Assembly: GCA_964617665.1 (NCBI GenBank)
Contig: CAZUAH010000001.1
Location: forward strand, 48,767-112,766
Reading direction: 5' to 3'
DNA: 64,000 nucleotides
From: JADHUC01 sp964617665
GTDB taxonomy: Bacteria; Planctomycetota; Planctomycetia; Pirellulales; Pirellulaceae
The notes beneath the pieces are model-generated. The model was not told the DNA's origin, made no database searches, and saw nothing but the letters and a program-made list of their open reading frames with translations. Positions within the stretch are counted from its first letter, which is position 1, and each line of letters starts with the position of its first letter. Of this stretch, positions 51,943-61,455 are shown one piece after another. The translations under genes were made by a program, and so were the position numbers.

Positions 51943-53772
51943 ATGACCGAGAAACCGTCCCAACACGATCAACTCGGGCCGCTGATGGACGAGTTTCTCG
52001 AACAGTTTCGCCAGGGCGAGCGGCCGAGTATTACGGAGTACGTGCGTCGATGTCCCGAGGCAGAAGACGAGATTCGCGACTTGTTCCCGGCACTCGTCAT
52101 GATGGAGCAAGCGGGCGCTGGCGAAGACGACACGCTCGGATCGACGGGGAAAATCACTGCGGATGGCAAGACGATCCGCCAACTGGGCGATTATCGCATT
52201 CTGCGAGAGATCGGCCGCGGCGGCATGGGCGTCGTGTACGAGGCCGAGCAGGAGTCGCTGGGGCGGCACGTCGCGCTCAAGGTGCTGCCGTATTACGCGC
52301 TGATGGACCCCAGGCATCTGAAGCGGTTTCATTTCGAAGCTCGCGCCGCCGCTGGTCTGCACCACACCAACATCGTTCCCGTGTTCGGCGTTGGTGAACA
52401 CGAGGGGATCCATTTCTATGCGATGCAGTTCATCCAGGGTCTGGGCTTGGATGAAGTGCTGGAAGAACTGCGAAAGATGCGGGCCGCCCGGGGTGGGCTG
52501 GCCCTTGATGGCGAGGGCACGAATGAGTCTCAAAAGGCCGATGCGGCCTCGGTTTTGTTGAGCGACGAGTTTGCGTGCGCCGGGGCGACCCGGCAAACTA
52601 GCCCGCCGCGCGAGCAAGGGTCCGCAGAATCTCCACCCTCACTGGCGCGACGGGCTGGTGTCGATACAAATCAGGAGTCGGGGCAGTTGCCGGGGATACC
52701 GAGCAGAGAAGACGCCGGCTCCGCAAGCGAGTCGTCGGCTTCGGTGATGCTTCCCGGGCAGACCGGTTTCTCGTCATCGTCGCCCTCCGATCAACACTAT
52801 TTCCGTAGCGTCGCCCGTGTCGGCGTGCAAGTCGCCGAGGCGTTGGCTCATGCGCACGGACAAGGCGTGCTGCACCGCGACGTCAACCCGTCGAACCTGT
52901 TGCTTGACACTCACGGCACCGTTTGGGTCACCGACTTTGGCCTCGCGAAGACTGACGGCGAAGACCTGACCCACACCGGCGATCTGGTTGGCACGCTGCG
53001 TTACATGGCCCCGGAACGTTTCCGCGGCTGGTCCGATCCGCGCAGCGATCTTTATGGCCTGGGATTGACGCTGCACGAAATGCTGACGTTCAAGCCGGCG
53101 TTCGATGAAACGGATCGCGCCAGGCTGGTCCAGCAGGTCACGCAAGAGGAGCCGATTCGACCTCGCAAAGTCGATCATCATATCCCGCGCGACCTGGAAA
53201 CGATCGTGTTGAAAGCTAGGGCCAAGGAGCCGTACTCGCGATACCAAACCGCTGAAGAACTGGCCGAAGACTTGCGGCGGTTTCTAGCGGGCAAACCGAT
53301 CGTGGCGCGTCGCACGTCGCTCGGCGCTCGAACGTTGCTCTGGTGTCGGCGAAATCCCGTCGTCGCCTCGCTGACGGCGTTGGTCGCCACACTGCTGGTC
53401 GTGATCGCCATCGGGTCGACGGTCGCCGCGCTGCGTTTGAACCAGAGGCACAAGGATGCGATCGACAACCTGAGCCGTGCCACCACGGCCGAAGCGAACG
53501 AACGCGAGGCTCGCGAACTGGCCACACGGCGGCTCTACGACGCGTACCTGGCGCAGGCGCAGGCTGGTCGTTGGAGCGGCCGTCCCGGACGACGGTTCGA
53601 GGGTCTGGCAGTGCTGAAAAGGGCCGCCGAACTGGTGCCGACGTTGGGTCTGGGTGAGGATGCGATGCTCGAACTGCGCAACGAAGCCATCGCCTGCATG
53701 ACGCTGGTCGACTTGCGGCTCGACAGGCAATGGACGGAACGCAGCGGCAGGGCTTCACACCATCGCTGGTGA
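51943..53772 (+). CDS. Ser/Thr kinase part of a kinase-WD40 protein, ended by an in-frame TGA
   Basis: 609 residues from the ATG at 51943 (MTEKPSQHD); a TTG at 51862 inside the sigma gene is unlikely. The leader (LGPLMDEFLEQFRQGERPSI, EDEIRDLFPALVMM) is standard for the group. Kinase domain: GRGGMGVVYEAEQ, VALKVL Lys, LHRDVNPSN (Asn for the usual Lys after Val), DFGLAK, GTLRYMAPER. An insert of roughly 100 polar residues lies between strand 5 and the catalytic helix, common in these kinases. A membrane segment follows (VVASLTALVATLLVVIAIGS). The frame stops at TGA 53770-53772, yet the WD40 part continues in the same frame. Confidence 0.85.
   Translation: MTEKPSQHDQLGPLMDEFLEQFRQGERPSITEYVRRCPEAEDEIRDLFPALVMMEQAGAGEDDTLGSTGKITADGKTIRQLGDYRILREIGRGGMGVVYEAEQESLGRHVALKVLPYYALMDPRHLKRFHFEARAAAGLHHTNIVPVFGVGEHEGIHFYAMQFIQGLGLDEVLEELRKMRAARGGLALDGEGTNESQKADAASVLLSDEFACAGATRQTSPPREQGSAESPPSLARRAGVDTNQESGQLPGIPSREDAGSASESSASVMLPGQTGFSSSSPSDQHYFRSVARVGVQVAEALAHAHGQGVLHRDVNPSNLLLDTHGTVWVTDFGLAKTDGEDLTHTGDLVGTLRYMAPERFRGWSDPRSDLYGLGLTLHEMLTFKPAFDETDRARLVQQVTQEEPIRPRKVDHHIPRDLETIVLKARAKEPYSRYQTAEELAEDLRRFLAGKPIVARRTSLGARTLLWCRRNPVVASLTALVATLLVVIAIGSTVAALRLNQRHKDAIDNLSRATTAEANEREARELATRRLYDAYLAQAQAGRWSGRPGRRFEGLAVLKRAAELVPTLGLGEDAMLELRNEAIACMTLVDLRLDRQWTERSGRASHHRW
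53770..53772 (+). other. In-frame TGA separating kinase and WD40 halves
   Basis: Upstream DRQWTERSG...HHRW and downstream FDSQVERYAHLGPAGDI are in one frame. The family usually has a Phe-Asp...LERYA motif exactly at this joint, so one substitution to a sense codon would restore a full-length protein of about 1213 residues. Confidence 0.7.
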
Positions 53773-53856
53773 TTCGATTCGCAGGTCGAGCGTTATGCCC
53801 ATCTTGGCCCGGCGGGTGACATCGTTATTCGACGAGTTGACGACCATCGCGAGCTG

Positions 53857-55584
53857 TTGCACTTGTCAGGCAAGTGGCAAGTTGACGCTGTGGGTGAGTA
53901 TCCTTACACGCGATTCAGTCCGGACGATCGTCTCCTGGCTGTCCGAGGAGTCTCGAAGGATGGAGCGATGCGTGTTGAACTGTGGGACCTGGTGGACCAA
54001 CGGCTCGTCTTGCAGTCATCCGCTGCAGGCGAGAATCACGAACGGAGCATCGAGTTTTCATCGGATGGCTGCCGATTTGCCTACGTTGCCCACGACAATT
54101 CGCTCGTTCTGTACGACATCACAGAGGGCGAAGAGTGGAAGCGAATCCCGATACGCTACGCGCCCGAGTTCCTTTGTTTTTCTCCAAAGGGCGATCGTGT
54201 CTTGGTCGAGTGGGGGTCGCAGGTTGCGATTCTCGATGTCGACACCGGGGAGCCGTCTGTGATGCTGGGTCATTCGGATTTGCTCGCCGACGCTGACTGG
54301 AGCCCCGACGGGCATTTCATCGCCACTGCATGCCATGACACGAACGTCTATCTCTGGGATACCGACGACGTCGCGGAGCCGTGGACGGTGTGCCGGGGGC
54401 ATCACGGCAAAGCACGCTATGTCCAGTTCAACGCGCGCGGCGACTTGCTGATGTCGACGGCTTGGGACCAGACCACGCGGCTGTGGTTTCCATGTCAGGG
54501 CCGGCAGCTCGTGCAAGCCGAGTCGCGCGGGTCGATGTTCAGCGACGATGGCTGCCGCCTGGGGTTCGAGGTGGCCGGACTGACCGTCGGCCGCTGGGAG
54601 GTTGCTCAGGGAGAAGAGTGCCGGACGTTGTGCGGTGGCGTGCAGGGAAGTACCGTGGTGAGCTTGTACTTCAGCCCCGACGGCCAACGGCTTGCGTCGG
54701 CATCGCGCGTCGATGGGATCCGGGTCTGGGACTGGGCGACCGGAGAAACGCTAGCGCACGTCGACATCTACGACGAAAGCCGCAGTGTGATTATCACGCC
54801 GGACGGTGAACATCTCGTGACGAGTGGAACGGGCGCAATCGACCGCTGGCCACTGGAAGCGATCGTGGCAGAGAACACGGACCGCCTCGGTGAGATACGG
54901 GAAACGCTGCATCGAGGCGAGTCTCGATTTCCGTGCGAGGCAACGCTCAGCCAGGACGGAAAGCGGCTGTTCACCTCAGTCGCCCAGGAAGCATTTGATG
55001 TCTTCGATCCGGATTCACCAGACGACTACGAGCGTCTTTCGGAAAAGCACAACGAGGACTGGTTCGTTGCACTCAGCCCCACGGGCAAGTGGGCGGCGTC
55101 GGGGGGGAAACACAGTTTTCGTGTCAATGTGTCGGACGCGGACACCGGCGAACTCGCATTCACCGTCCGGCCCCATGAATCGAGCGGAGCATTGGTGACG
55201 TTCAGTCCGGATGGCGCCTGGTTGGTGGTGAGTATCCCGGGCCAGTTTATCTTGTACGAGGCGGGCACTTGGCGAGAAGTGTGCCGGCTCACCCGAGACA
55301 ATCCAGGTTTTGGCAAGATGGCTTTTTCTGCGGACATGAAACTGATGGCCGCCTCGGACAACTTCTACGTGAAACTATACGATGTTGAAGACTTCAAGCT
55401 GCTCGCCATCCTGCCGGGGCCGCACCAGGAGCAGCTTACGACCTCGTATCCGGAGGGCGCCGGCGGTCTCTGTTTTAGCCCCGACGGCAACCTGCTCGCC
55501 GTCGGCACGATGCAAAACACCATAAAGCTCTGGGATTTGAAGCGGATTCGCTCGCAACTCGCCCACATGGGGCTGGATTGGTAG
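53857..55584 (+). CDS. WD40-repeat part of the split kinase-WD40 protein
   Basis: The frame is open from 53773; the first possible starts are a TTG at 53857 or the ATG at 53968, neither with a good ribosome site, which supports the view that this is the 3' half of a broken gene. At least nine WD40-like units (for example FSPDGQRLASASRVDGIRVWD, FSPDGAWLVVSIPGQ, FSPDGNLLAVGTMQNTIKLWD split by other residues). It ends IRSQLAHMGLDW, the typical end of planctomycete kinase-WD40 proteins, so the C-terminus is intact. The propellers would lie outside the membrane as a sensor or docking platform. Confidence 0.72.
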   Translation: MHLSGKWQVDAVGEYPYTRFSPDDRLLAVRGVSKDGAMRVELWDLVDQRLVLQSSAAGENHERSIEFSSDGCRFAYVAHDNSLVLYDITEGEEWKRIPIRYAPEFLCFSPKGDRVLVEWGSQVAILDVDTGEPSVMLGHSDLLADADWSPDGHFIATACHDTNVYLWDTDDVAEPWTVCRGHHGKARYVQFNARGDLLMSTAWDQTTRLWFPCQGRQLVQAESRGSMFSDDGCRLGFEVAGLTVGRWEVAQGEECRTLCGGVQGSTVVSLYFSPDGQRLASASRVDGIRVWDWATGETLAHVDIYDESRSVIITPDGEHLVTSGTGAIDRWPLEAIVAENTDRLGEIRETLHRGESRFPCEATLSQDGKRLFTSVAQEAFDVFDPDSPDDYERLSEKHNEDWFVALSPTGKWAASGGKHSFRVNVSDADTGELAFTVRPHESSGALVTFSPDGAWLVVSIPGQFILYEAGTWREVCRLTRDNPGFGKMAFSADMKLMAASDNFYVKLYDVEDFKLLAILPGPHQEQLTTSYPEGAGGLCFSPDGNLLAVGTMQNTIKLWDLKRIRSQLAHMGLDW

Positions 55585-55995
55585 CACGTACGAAAGCGCT
55601 GGTAGCGGCGATTCAAACGTAACGGGCAGAACTCGCCTTATGCGTCACCGCCAGAATCGCACGATCCGCCCCGCGCGGAGAAGGGCCGGCTCCCACCGTC
55701 CACGAATTGCCCTCACGTGACCGCCTGGTAGGAACCGGCCCAACGTAACTGGATGGCGAAAATGGGGGATGGCGAAGCGAAGGGTCGCTTCAATCCGGTG
55801 AGGTGAGTACACGCGAGTGTGGATTCGCGATGCCACCGTTCTCTTGCTGCCCTCATGCTGATGAGCGATTGCCTGGACAAGACGGAAATCGTCATCTTGT
55901 GCGGACTAGGCAGTGACGCCACACTGAGGATCATGCTAGAGTGACGTTGCTGCCGAACTCTGGTGGTGATCGAGACTAATCTGGAGGAATCCTCG
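55585..55995. other. Intergenic region with an inverted repeat
   Basis: About 410 bases between the WD40 fragment and the glycosyltransferase gene. It contains the inverted repeat at 55683-55741. The rest shows no gene or convincing promoter, although the glycosyltransferase promoter should be in the last 150 bases. Confidence 0.45.
55683..55741. repeat. Inverted-repeat element
   Basis: GGGCCGGCTCC (55683-55693) and GGAACCGGCCC (55731-55741) pair at 10 of 11 positions around a 37-base spacer. It resembles the other palindromic intergenic repeats in style but not in sequence. Confidence 0.4.
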
Positions 55996-57321
55996 ATGAG
56001 TAGTAGACCAAGGAACGCACTGTTGAAACGAGAATTGAAGCGGGTGGCATTCGTTTCCACCCGGATATCTGGAACCGACGGCGTTTCGCTCGAAATCGCC
56101 AAGTGGGCGGACGTGATCGAACGGATGGGCGTCGAGTGCTATTACATCACCGGTCTTTCAGACCGGCCGCCCGAAAAGACGGTCCTCATCGAGGAAGCGC
56201 ATTTCGATCACCCGGATATCCTCGATATGACGCGACGCGCCTTCGGTGTGGAGGTGCGCTCGCCGCGGCTGACGAAGGATGTCATGCAGATGGCAGACAA
56301 GATTCGGAACGAGCTAGACCAAGCCATCCGGGACCTTGCTATCGATGTCCTGATTGCCGAAAACGCGTTGACGATTCCGATGAATCTGCCTCTTGGGGTC
56401 GCACTGGTGAATGAAATCCAAGAGCGGGTGGTAGGCTGTGTCGCTCACCATCACGATTTCTTTTGGGAGCGAGACCGTTTTCTGATCAACGCGGTAGATG
56501 ACATCATCAGCCTTGCGTTTCCGCCACCTTTGGCACAAATCCAACACGTGGTCATCAACAGCGTGGCGGGCGAGGAGTTCAGTCGTCGTACTGGGCTGTC
56601 TTGCCGCATCGTTCCAAACGTGATGGATTACGCGAATCCGCCCGACCCACCAGACGACTACTCGCGCCAATTCCGAGCGGAAATCGGCTTGGATGACGAC
56701 GATCTCCTGATTCTACAGCCGACGCGAGTGGTTGCTCGCAAGGGAATCGAGCATTCGATCGAACTGGCACGCAGGTTGGCGCCCGATCGTGCAAAACTGG
56801 TGATCACGCACGCGTCGGGCGACGAGGGCGACGCATATGCAAAGCGAATTCGGGAGTATGCAGAGTTGTTGGATGTGGATGTGATCTTCGCAGACAAGTG
56901 GATCGCCGACGAGCGCGGTACTGCCCCGGACGGTCGCAAACTGTTCACCATCCACGACGTATATCCACAGGCAGACCTGGTTGCTTATCCGTCAACTTAC
57001 GAAGGCTTCGGAAACGCGTTTCTCGAGGCCGTGTACCACAAGTGCCCGATCGTGTGCAATCGGTACGCCATCTACCGAGCCGACATTGAACCCTGCGGAA
57101 TGCGACCCGTTCTGTTCGATGGATTCCCCACCGACGAGACGGTCGACGAGATCCATCGGGTCTTGGGCGACGCGCAGTATCGCGAGGAGATGGTCGAGCA
57201 CAACTACAGTGTTGCTCGCGACTTCTACAGCTACGAAGTCCTGGAGGCCGAACTACGGCTGATGGTCGAACGACCGCACAACATCTACCGCCTCATGGGC
57301 CGGCGAAAACGCGGAACTTAG
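55996..57321 (+). CDS. GT-B fold glycosyltransferase (GT4-like)
   Basis: 441 residues from the ATG at 55996, preceded by GGAGGA. N-terminal domain starts with VAFVSTRISGTDGVSLEIAK, the nucleotide-fold Gly loop of retaining GT-B enzymes, and includes AHHHDFFWERDRF. C-terminal domain: LILQPTRVVARKGIEHSIEL and the donor-binding motif STYEGFGNAFLEAV with its two Glu. It should transfer a sugar from a nucleotide donor; acceptor unknown. It converges with an acyltransferase/oxoamine synthase pair, so a glycolipid acceptor is possible. A compatible-solute enzyme is an alternative. Confidence 0.86.
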   Translation: MSSRPRNALLKRELKRVAFVSTRISGTDGVSLEIAKWADVIERMGVECYYITGLSDRPPEKTVLIEEAHFDHPDILDMTRRAFGVEVRSPRLTKDVMQMADKIRNELDQAIRDLAIDVLIAENALTIPMNLPLGVALVNEIQERVVGCVAHHHDFFWERDRFLINAVDDIISLAFPPPLAQIQHVVINSVAGEEFSRRTGLSCRIVPNVMDYANPPDPPDDYSRQFRAEIGLDDDDLLILQPTRVVARKGIEHSIELARRLAPDRAKLVITHASGDEGDAYAKRIREYAELLDVDVIFADKWIADERGTAPDGRKLFTIHDVYPQADLVAYPSTYEGFGNAFLEAVYHKCPIVCNRYAIYRADIEPCGMRPVLFDGFPTDETVDEIHRVLGDAQYREEMVEHNYSVARDFYSYEVLEAELRLMVERPHNIYRLMGRRKRGT

Positions 57322-57387
57322 TCGAAAAGACTCAAGAAGACGACGTCCCGGCCGACTCAAGATGATGCGGACTGCTTGTACGAGACA

Positions 57388-58542
57388 TCACCTGTCCAGG
57401 TCATACACCCTATACGTCTTGGTTCGCGGAGCTCCAAGTTTTTCCACCAATCCCCGCGAGAGCGTATTCGACTCGGCGATCCAGGAGAACTCCGCTTCCT
57501 CCATGCCCGATTTCATCAGCCTCTTCCGGAGCGTGTGTATCATGGCCACACTGACGCCGAGCAACCGATACTCGGGAAGAACGTTGACTGCCACGAGCCG
57601 GCATTTCTTGATCCGCCGCTTGCCCGTGATAAGGCGAAGGAAGCCGAAAGGGAACAGGCGGCCGCCGATTCTGCGGATGCGGGGATTGTAGTCGGGCAGG
57701 AAAAGACAGACGCCGACCAGCTTGCCGTCGATTTCGGCGCCAACCGCCATCTCCGGCACGAGGAGCCAGGAAAGGCCGCGGGCCATGACGTCCACCTCGG
57801 CCGGAGAAATGGGCACCATCCCCCAGTGGTCGGTGAGCGAGCGATTGAAGATGCTGAGGAACTCCCTCACCTGTTGCCGGAGGTTCTTCCGCTTCATCCG
57901 CCGGAACGTAATGCCGTGGCGCTCGATCATCTGTTCGAGGATCGAGGCTCGCTTGGCAACGATCGCCGGCATCATATTCGCGTGACCTTCGTAGGCGTAG
58001 AGATCCTGCGTTTTCCGGAAACCATAGCCCTCGATGAGCGACGCGTAGTAGGGCGGATTGTAGGGGAGCATGAAAGTGGGCGGCCGATCGAATCCTTCAA
58101 CGAGCGTTCCGATCGAATAGTTCAAGCTGGGATTTGCCGGGCCACGGAAGCAATCCAATCCGCGTTCCGCAAGCCACTGGCAGGCTGCATCCAAAAGCGC
58201 TGACGCTGCCTGGGAATCGTCGCGGCACTCGAAGAAACCGAAGAAGCCGCGTTTCTCTCCGTGATACTCGTTGTGGGCTCGATTGTCGATTGCCAGGATC
58301 CGACCACAGACTTCGCCGTCACGCACGGCGAGGAACGCCTGGCTTTCCGCGTTGTCATAGAAGGGATGGGGACGGAACCCGACGAGCCGCTTTTCGTCGC
58401 CCTGCAAAGGCGGCACCCACAACGGGTCGTCGGCATAGATCTCCCAGGGCAGATTGAGAAAGGCTTTGCACCCTCGGCGCGACTGCACCGCTTCGACCGT
58501 GACCGCTGACGTTCCCCTCCGTCTGGAGTTCTCTTTCTGCAT
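57388..58542 (-). CDS. GNAT-like acyltransferase, possible ceramide-synthase-type
   Basis: 384 residues with two GNAT-like halves. The N-terminal half shows YADDPLWVPPL, FLAVRDGEVCGRILAI, GFFGFFEC and FRGPANPSLNYSIG-(T)LVEGFD, then YNPPYY. The C-terminal half contains the acetyl-CoA-type strand and loop (VAVNVLPEYRLLGVSVAMI) and AEFSWIAESNT. Its ATG overlaps the stop of the upstream oxoamine synthase gene (TAATG), so the two are translationally coupled. As I recall, bacterial ceramide synthase of Caulobacter belongs to a GNAT-like family linked with serine palmitoyltransferase. N-acylation of the amino-ketone product is therefore a reasonable hypothesis, not a demonstrated one. Confidence 0.72.
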   Translation of the reverse strand: MQKENSRRRGTSAVTVEAVQSRRGCKAFLNLPWEIYADDPLWVPPLQGDEKRLVGFRPHPFYDNAESQAFLAVRDGEVCGRILAIDNRAHNEYHGEKRGFFGFFECRDDSQAASALLDAACQWLAERGLDCFRGPANPSLNYSIGTLVEGFDRPPTFMLPYNPPYYASLIEGYGFRKTQDLYAYEGHANMMPAIVAKRASILEQMIERHGITFRRMKRKNLRQQVREFLSIFNRSLTDHWGMVPISPAEVDVMARGLSWLLVPEMAVGAEIDGKLVGVCLFLPDYNPRIRRIGGRLFPFGFLRLITGKRRIKKCRLVAVNVLPEYRLLGVSVAMIHTLRKRLMKSGMEEAEFSWIAESNTLSRGLVEKLGAPRTKTYRVYDLDR

Positions 58543-59768
58543 TAGGACAACCTGCGGAGTTTTCGAAATGCATCCAGCAAGCGATCGATCTGTTCGTCGG
58601 TGTGTGCGGCCGATAGTGAGATGCGCACCAACGCGCCCCGCGATAATGGAATGACCGGGAAGCCGACCGTAAGGATGTGAATCCCTTCGTCAAAGAAGAA
58701 CTGCGAGATTTTGGGAACGCTATAGACGTCGCCCACCTCCACAAGGATCAATGGGAAGGGCTGGTCCTCGCCGATCAGGTTGTAACCCATATCTCTCAGC
58801 TCGGTCTTCACGTGGTTGACCGATGTTTCCAAGCGGTTCCGTAGCCCCGCTCCTTCCGATTCGAGGATGTCGAAGACTGCAAGTGAAGTTGCCAGAGAGG
58901 ACGGCGGCATCTGGCCGCAGAAAATGTAGGTGTGGCACGAGTAACGGACGAAGTCGCGAGCTTCTCGAGGCAGGACGACGAATCCACCCAAGCTGACCAA
59001 CGCTTTCTCCATGGAACCGACATAGACGATGTTGTCGTAGTTTCCGTTGTAATGGCTGACGATTCCTCTTCCCTCCTGCCCCACGAGGCCGAAACCGTGG
59101 GCGTCGTCGATGTACAGGAACGCATCGTACTTGACCGCCAATTCCTCGTATCGCGGAAGATCGAGGTACGTCCCCAGCATGCTGTAGATGCCGTCCAGGG
59201 CAATCATCACGTGGCGGTATTCACCGCGGTTCTCTTGGAGCAGCTTTTCGAGTTGTTGGAAATCATCGTGCTTGAAGTTGAGCAAGGTGGCGCCGCCTCC
59301 CTTGGCTTCGAGAGCTGCCCGTTGCACGCTGCTGTGGGCTTCCCAGTCCATGAGGATCAGCGTGCCCTTACGCATCAGCAGCGGGATGATTCCATGGTTC
59401 GCCATGGTCACTGTGGTGAACAGGATGGCGTTGTCGACGTCCATGAAGGTCGCGATGCGATCTTCCACTTCCTCGTAGAGCCGGATCTCTGCGGCTGCAC
59501 GAGCCGAGCCGGGCAGGGTGCCCCACTGGGCCACGGCCTCCTGCGAAGCTTCGATCATCCTGGGGTGAAATTCCAGGCCGAAGTAGTTAATCGTGTTGAA
59601 GTTGAGCAGCCTTTGTCCCTCAATGACAACTTCCTTGTGGTTGATCTCATCGATCCGGCAATAGGAGTTCTTCTGCCTCTCAACGTGCTCTCCAAAGATC
59701 CGCAGCACACGGTTGTCGGTCCGTTCCTCGATAAGCTGGCCAAGGTGGGTTTCAACGGTGCTCGCCAT
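58542..59768 (-). CDS. Alpha-oxoamine synthase, serine palmitoyltransferase-like
   Basis: 408 residues; AGGAG lies just before the ATG. PLP enzyme of the family with serine palmitoyltransferase, KBL and BioF. Visible: FNTINYFGLEFHP, DWEAHSSVQRA (His stacking on PLP), LDGIYSMLG, IDDAHGFGLVGQEGRG (Asp and His of the cofactor site), and GSMEKALVSLGG with the Schiff-base Lys. The segment GTLPGSARAAAEIRLYEEVE replaces the usual SGN/GTH...H.LE part, which is unusual. It would condense an amino acid with an acyl thioester, releasing CO2. Serine with a fatty acyl group (sphingolipid start) is the likeliest; other amino acids are possible given the aromatic amino-acid genes opposite. Confidence 0.83.
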   Translation of the reverse strand: MASTVETHLGQLIEERTDNRVLRIFGEHVERQKNSYCRIDEINHKEVVIEGQRLLNFNTINYFGLEFHPRMIEASQEAVAQWGTLPGSARAAAEIRLYEEVEDRIATFMDVDNAILFTTVTMANHGIIPLLMRKGTLILMDWEAHSSVQRAALEAKGGGATLLNFKHDDFQQLEKLLQENRGEYRHVMIALDGIYSMLGTYLDLPRYEELAVKYDAFLYIDDAHGFGLVGQEGRGIVSHYNGNYDNIVYVGSMEKALVSLGGFVVLPREARDFVRYSCHTYIFCGQMPPSSLATSLAVFDILESEGAGLRNRLETSVNHVKTELRDMGYNLIGEDQPFPLILVEVGDVYSVPKISQFFFDEGIHILTVGFPVIPLSRGALVRISLSAAHTDEQIDRLLDAFRKLRRLS

Positions 59769-60087
59769 GAGCTAACTCCTGAAGGGCATTCATCGGATAT
59801 GATGCAAGGGGCGGCGTATTCTCTATCGTAGGTCGGCCATCGGCAAACTTGGCTACGTGGAGCAAGAACTGCGGGGATTGGTTTGTGGTTTGTGCCGAAT
59901 AATCGGCTTACACCGACAAAGCAGAAAGACGACACAAGTCCGGGAGTTCTCGATTGGATTCGCCGCCAAAAATTCTAGATTTCGCCCGCGGCCGAAGTAA
60001 GCTGAAAGTGTGCCTCTTGGTCGTCATGTCATCAGACTAGAATGCACCAGGATAGACATCCCTGAAGAAGACGAGGGTTATGGGGTC
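59769..60087. other. Divergent control region of the oxoamine synthase and pap-like genes
   Basis: About 320 bases separate the two divergent operons. A run AAAAATTCTAGA (near 59968-59979) and TAGAAT near 60039 are possible -10 type elements, but no full promoter was confirmed. Shared control of both operons is plausible. Confidence 0.4.
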
Positions 60088-60372
60088 ATGCAAGCCAATC
60101 CACTCGATACGTACCGGAAGCAACTCGATCAACTCGACGGGCAAATTGTCGAACTGATATCGCAACGATTCGCCGTATGTGAAGAGGTGGCTCGATTCAA
60201 GAAGGTGGAACGGATTCCGATGATGCAGCCACATCGGGTAGACATTGTCAAGCAGAAAGCTGCCGACAAGGCAAGAGCCAATGGTGTCGATGAGCGATTC
60301 ATCACGCAGGTTTACTCGCTGATGATCGAGGAGGCATGTCGGTTGGAAGACGTCATTATTGAATCTCAATAA
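60088..60372 (+). CDS. AroQ-type chorismate mutase, candidate PapB
   Basis: 94 residues from the ATG at 60088 (GAGGG upstream); open frame extends 26 codons further. All-helical AroQ domain: YRKQLDQLDGQIVELISQRF, then EEVARFKK, then MQPHRVDIVKQKA and SLMIEEACRLEDVI. The Arg, Lys and Glu positions of the AroQ site are present. It rearranges chorismate, or 4-amino-4-deoxychorismate in the PapB subgroup. The order mutase, dehydrogenase, PabA-PabB fusion matches the enzyme set of p-aminophenylalanine synthesis, which favours PapB, but the sequence alone cannot separate the two. Confidence 0.82.
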   Translation: MQANPLDTYRKQLDQLDGQIVELISQRFAVCEEVARFKKVERIPMMQPHRVDIVKQKAADKARANGVDERFITQVYSLMIEEACRLEDVIIESQ

Positions 60373-60479
60373 GTGGCGCCCGCCGATACGCGAGCCTGGT
60401 GAGCATCTACCAGTCGGCCAACCGGCCCGTTGCGAAATGAGAAGATCGCCTTCGTGGCGGTGATTGCACAGGAGGCAGG

Positions 60480-61379
60480 ATGGGCAAGGTGTTATTGAGC
60501 GAGCGTGCTGTCGTACTCGGCGCCAACGGTGTCGTTGGGCGGGCGTTGGCATGCAAACTCGTCGAGTCGGGGATCTACGTTACAGGGCTCGATCTACAAG
60601 AGACACCGTTCTGCGAGCATCCCGGCTTTGCCTACGAGCAATGCGACGCGACCGCACCGACAGAAGCGGGCCTGCGTGAGATTGGGAAGGCTGACATTGT
60701 TGTCATCTGTCTCCCTGAAGATGACGCGATCGCAGCGCTACCGATGGTCGCGCAAGCAGCCGCCACCGACTCATTGATAGTAGACACGCTGTCGGTGAAG
60801 GAGAAAGTTGTGGCGACCCTAGAGTCGCTTCACCCGACACAGGAAACCATTTCTATCAACCCCATGTTCTCACCGAGCCTTGAGTTTTCGGGGCAAAATA
60901 TCGCTATTGTCAAAGTCAACGAAGGTCCTCGTGCGGAAGAGTTCGAGTCACTCCTCACGTCATGGGGGGCGATCACGGTGAGCGTCCGAGCTGACGAACA
61001 TGACAAGATGACCGCACTCATGCAGGTGGCAACACATGCCGCCATCATGTCCATTGGAATGGTGTTGCACGACTGGTCCTACGATGTTGCCAAGGGGATC
61101 AGAATGGCCACCCCTCCACACCGGATTTGTCTGGCCATGTTGGCCCGCATGAGCGCTGCTTCTCCGGAAGTCTATTGGGACATTCAGCGATCGAATTCGT
61201 ACGGCGCTGAGGCGCGCAGCTCGTTGCTGGAGCACATGAAACACCTATCGGAAGTAGTGACGGCGGGCGAGGATGGACGATTTAACGAGCTCATGGCGGA
61301 GATCGTCGGCGTAATCGAGCCGTTGAAGGACGAATTGCTTGAGTGTGCCGACTCGATCGGCGCAGCGAGTTCATTGTGA
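60480..61379 (+). CDS. Prephenate-dehydrogenase-like protein, candidate PapC
   Basis: 299 residues; AGGAGGCAGG precedes the ATG. Rossmann fold at the N-terminus (AVVLGANGVVGRALACKLVE), VICLPEDDAI, VDTLSVKEKV, then SINPMFSPSLEFSG, DEHDKMTALMQVATHAAIM. The usual TyrA motif GxHPMFGP is here INPMFSP, as I recall from PapC/CmlC-type 4-amino-4-deoxyprephenate dehydrogenases. The helical C-terminal domain is complete. The reaction would be NAD-dependent oxidative decarboxylation giving an arylpyruvate. Lies 107 bases after the mutase gene and 76 before the fusion gene. Confidence 0.8.
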   Translation: MGKVLLSERAVVLGANGVVGRALACKLVESGIYVTGLDLQETPFCEHPGFAYEQCDATAPTEAGLREIGKADIVVICLPEDDAIAALPMVAQAAATDSLIVDTLSVKEKVVATLESLHPTQETISINPMFSPSLEFSGQNIAIVKVNEGPRAEEFESLLTSWGAITVSVRADEHDKMTALMQVATHAAIMSIGMVLHDWSYDVAKGIRMATPPHRICLAMLARMSAASPEVYWDIQRSNSYGAEARSSLLEHMKHLSEVVTAGEDGRFNELMAEIVGVIEPLKDELLECADSIGAASSL

Positions 61380-61455
61380 TTCCCTATGGCGATGCCGAAA
61401 GAGGGCGCCGGGCAAAACAGATAGAGATCGAAGACGCCCCCGCTTGGTGACTGAA

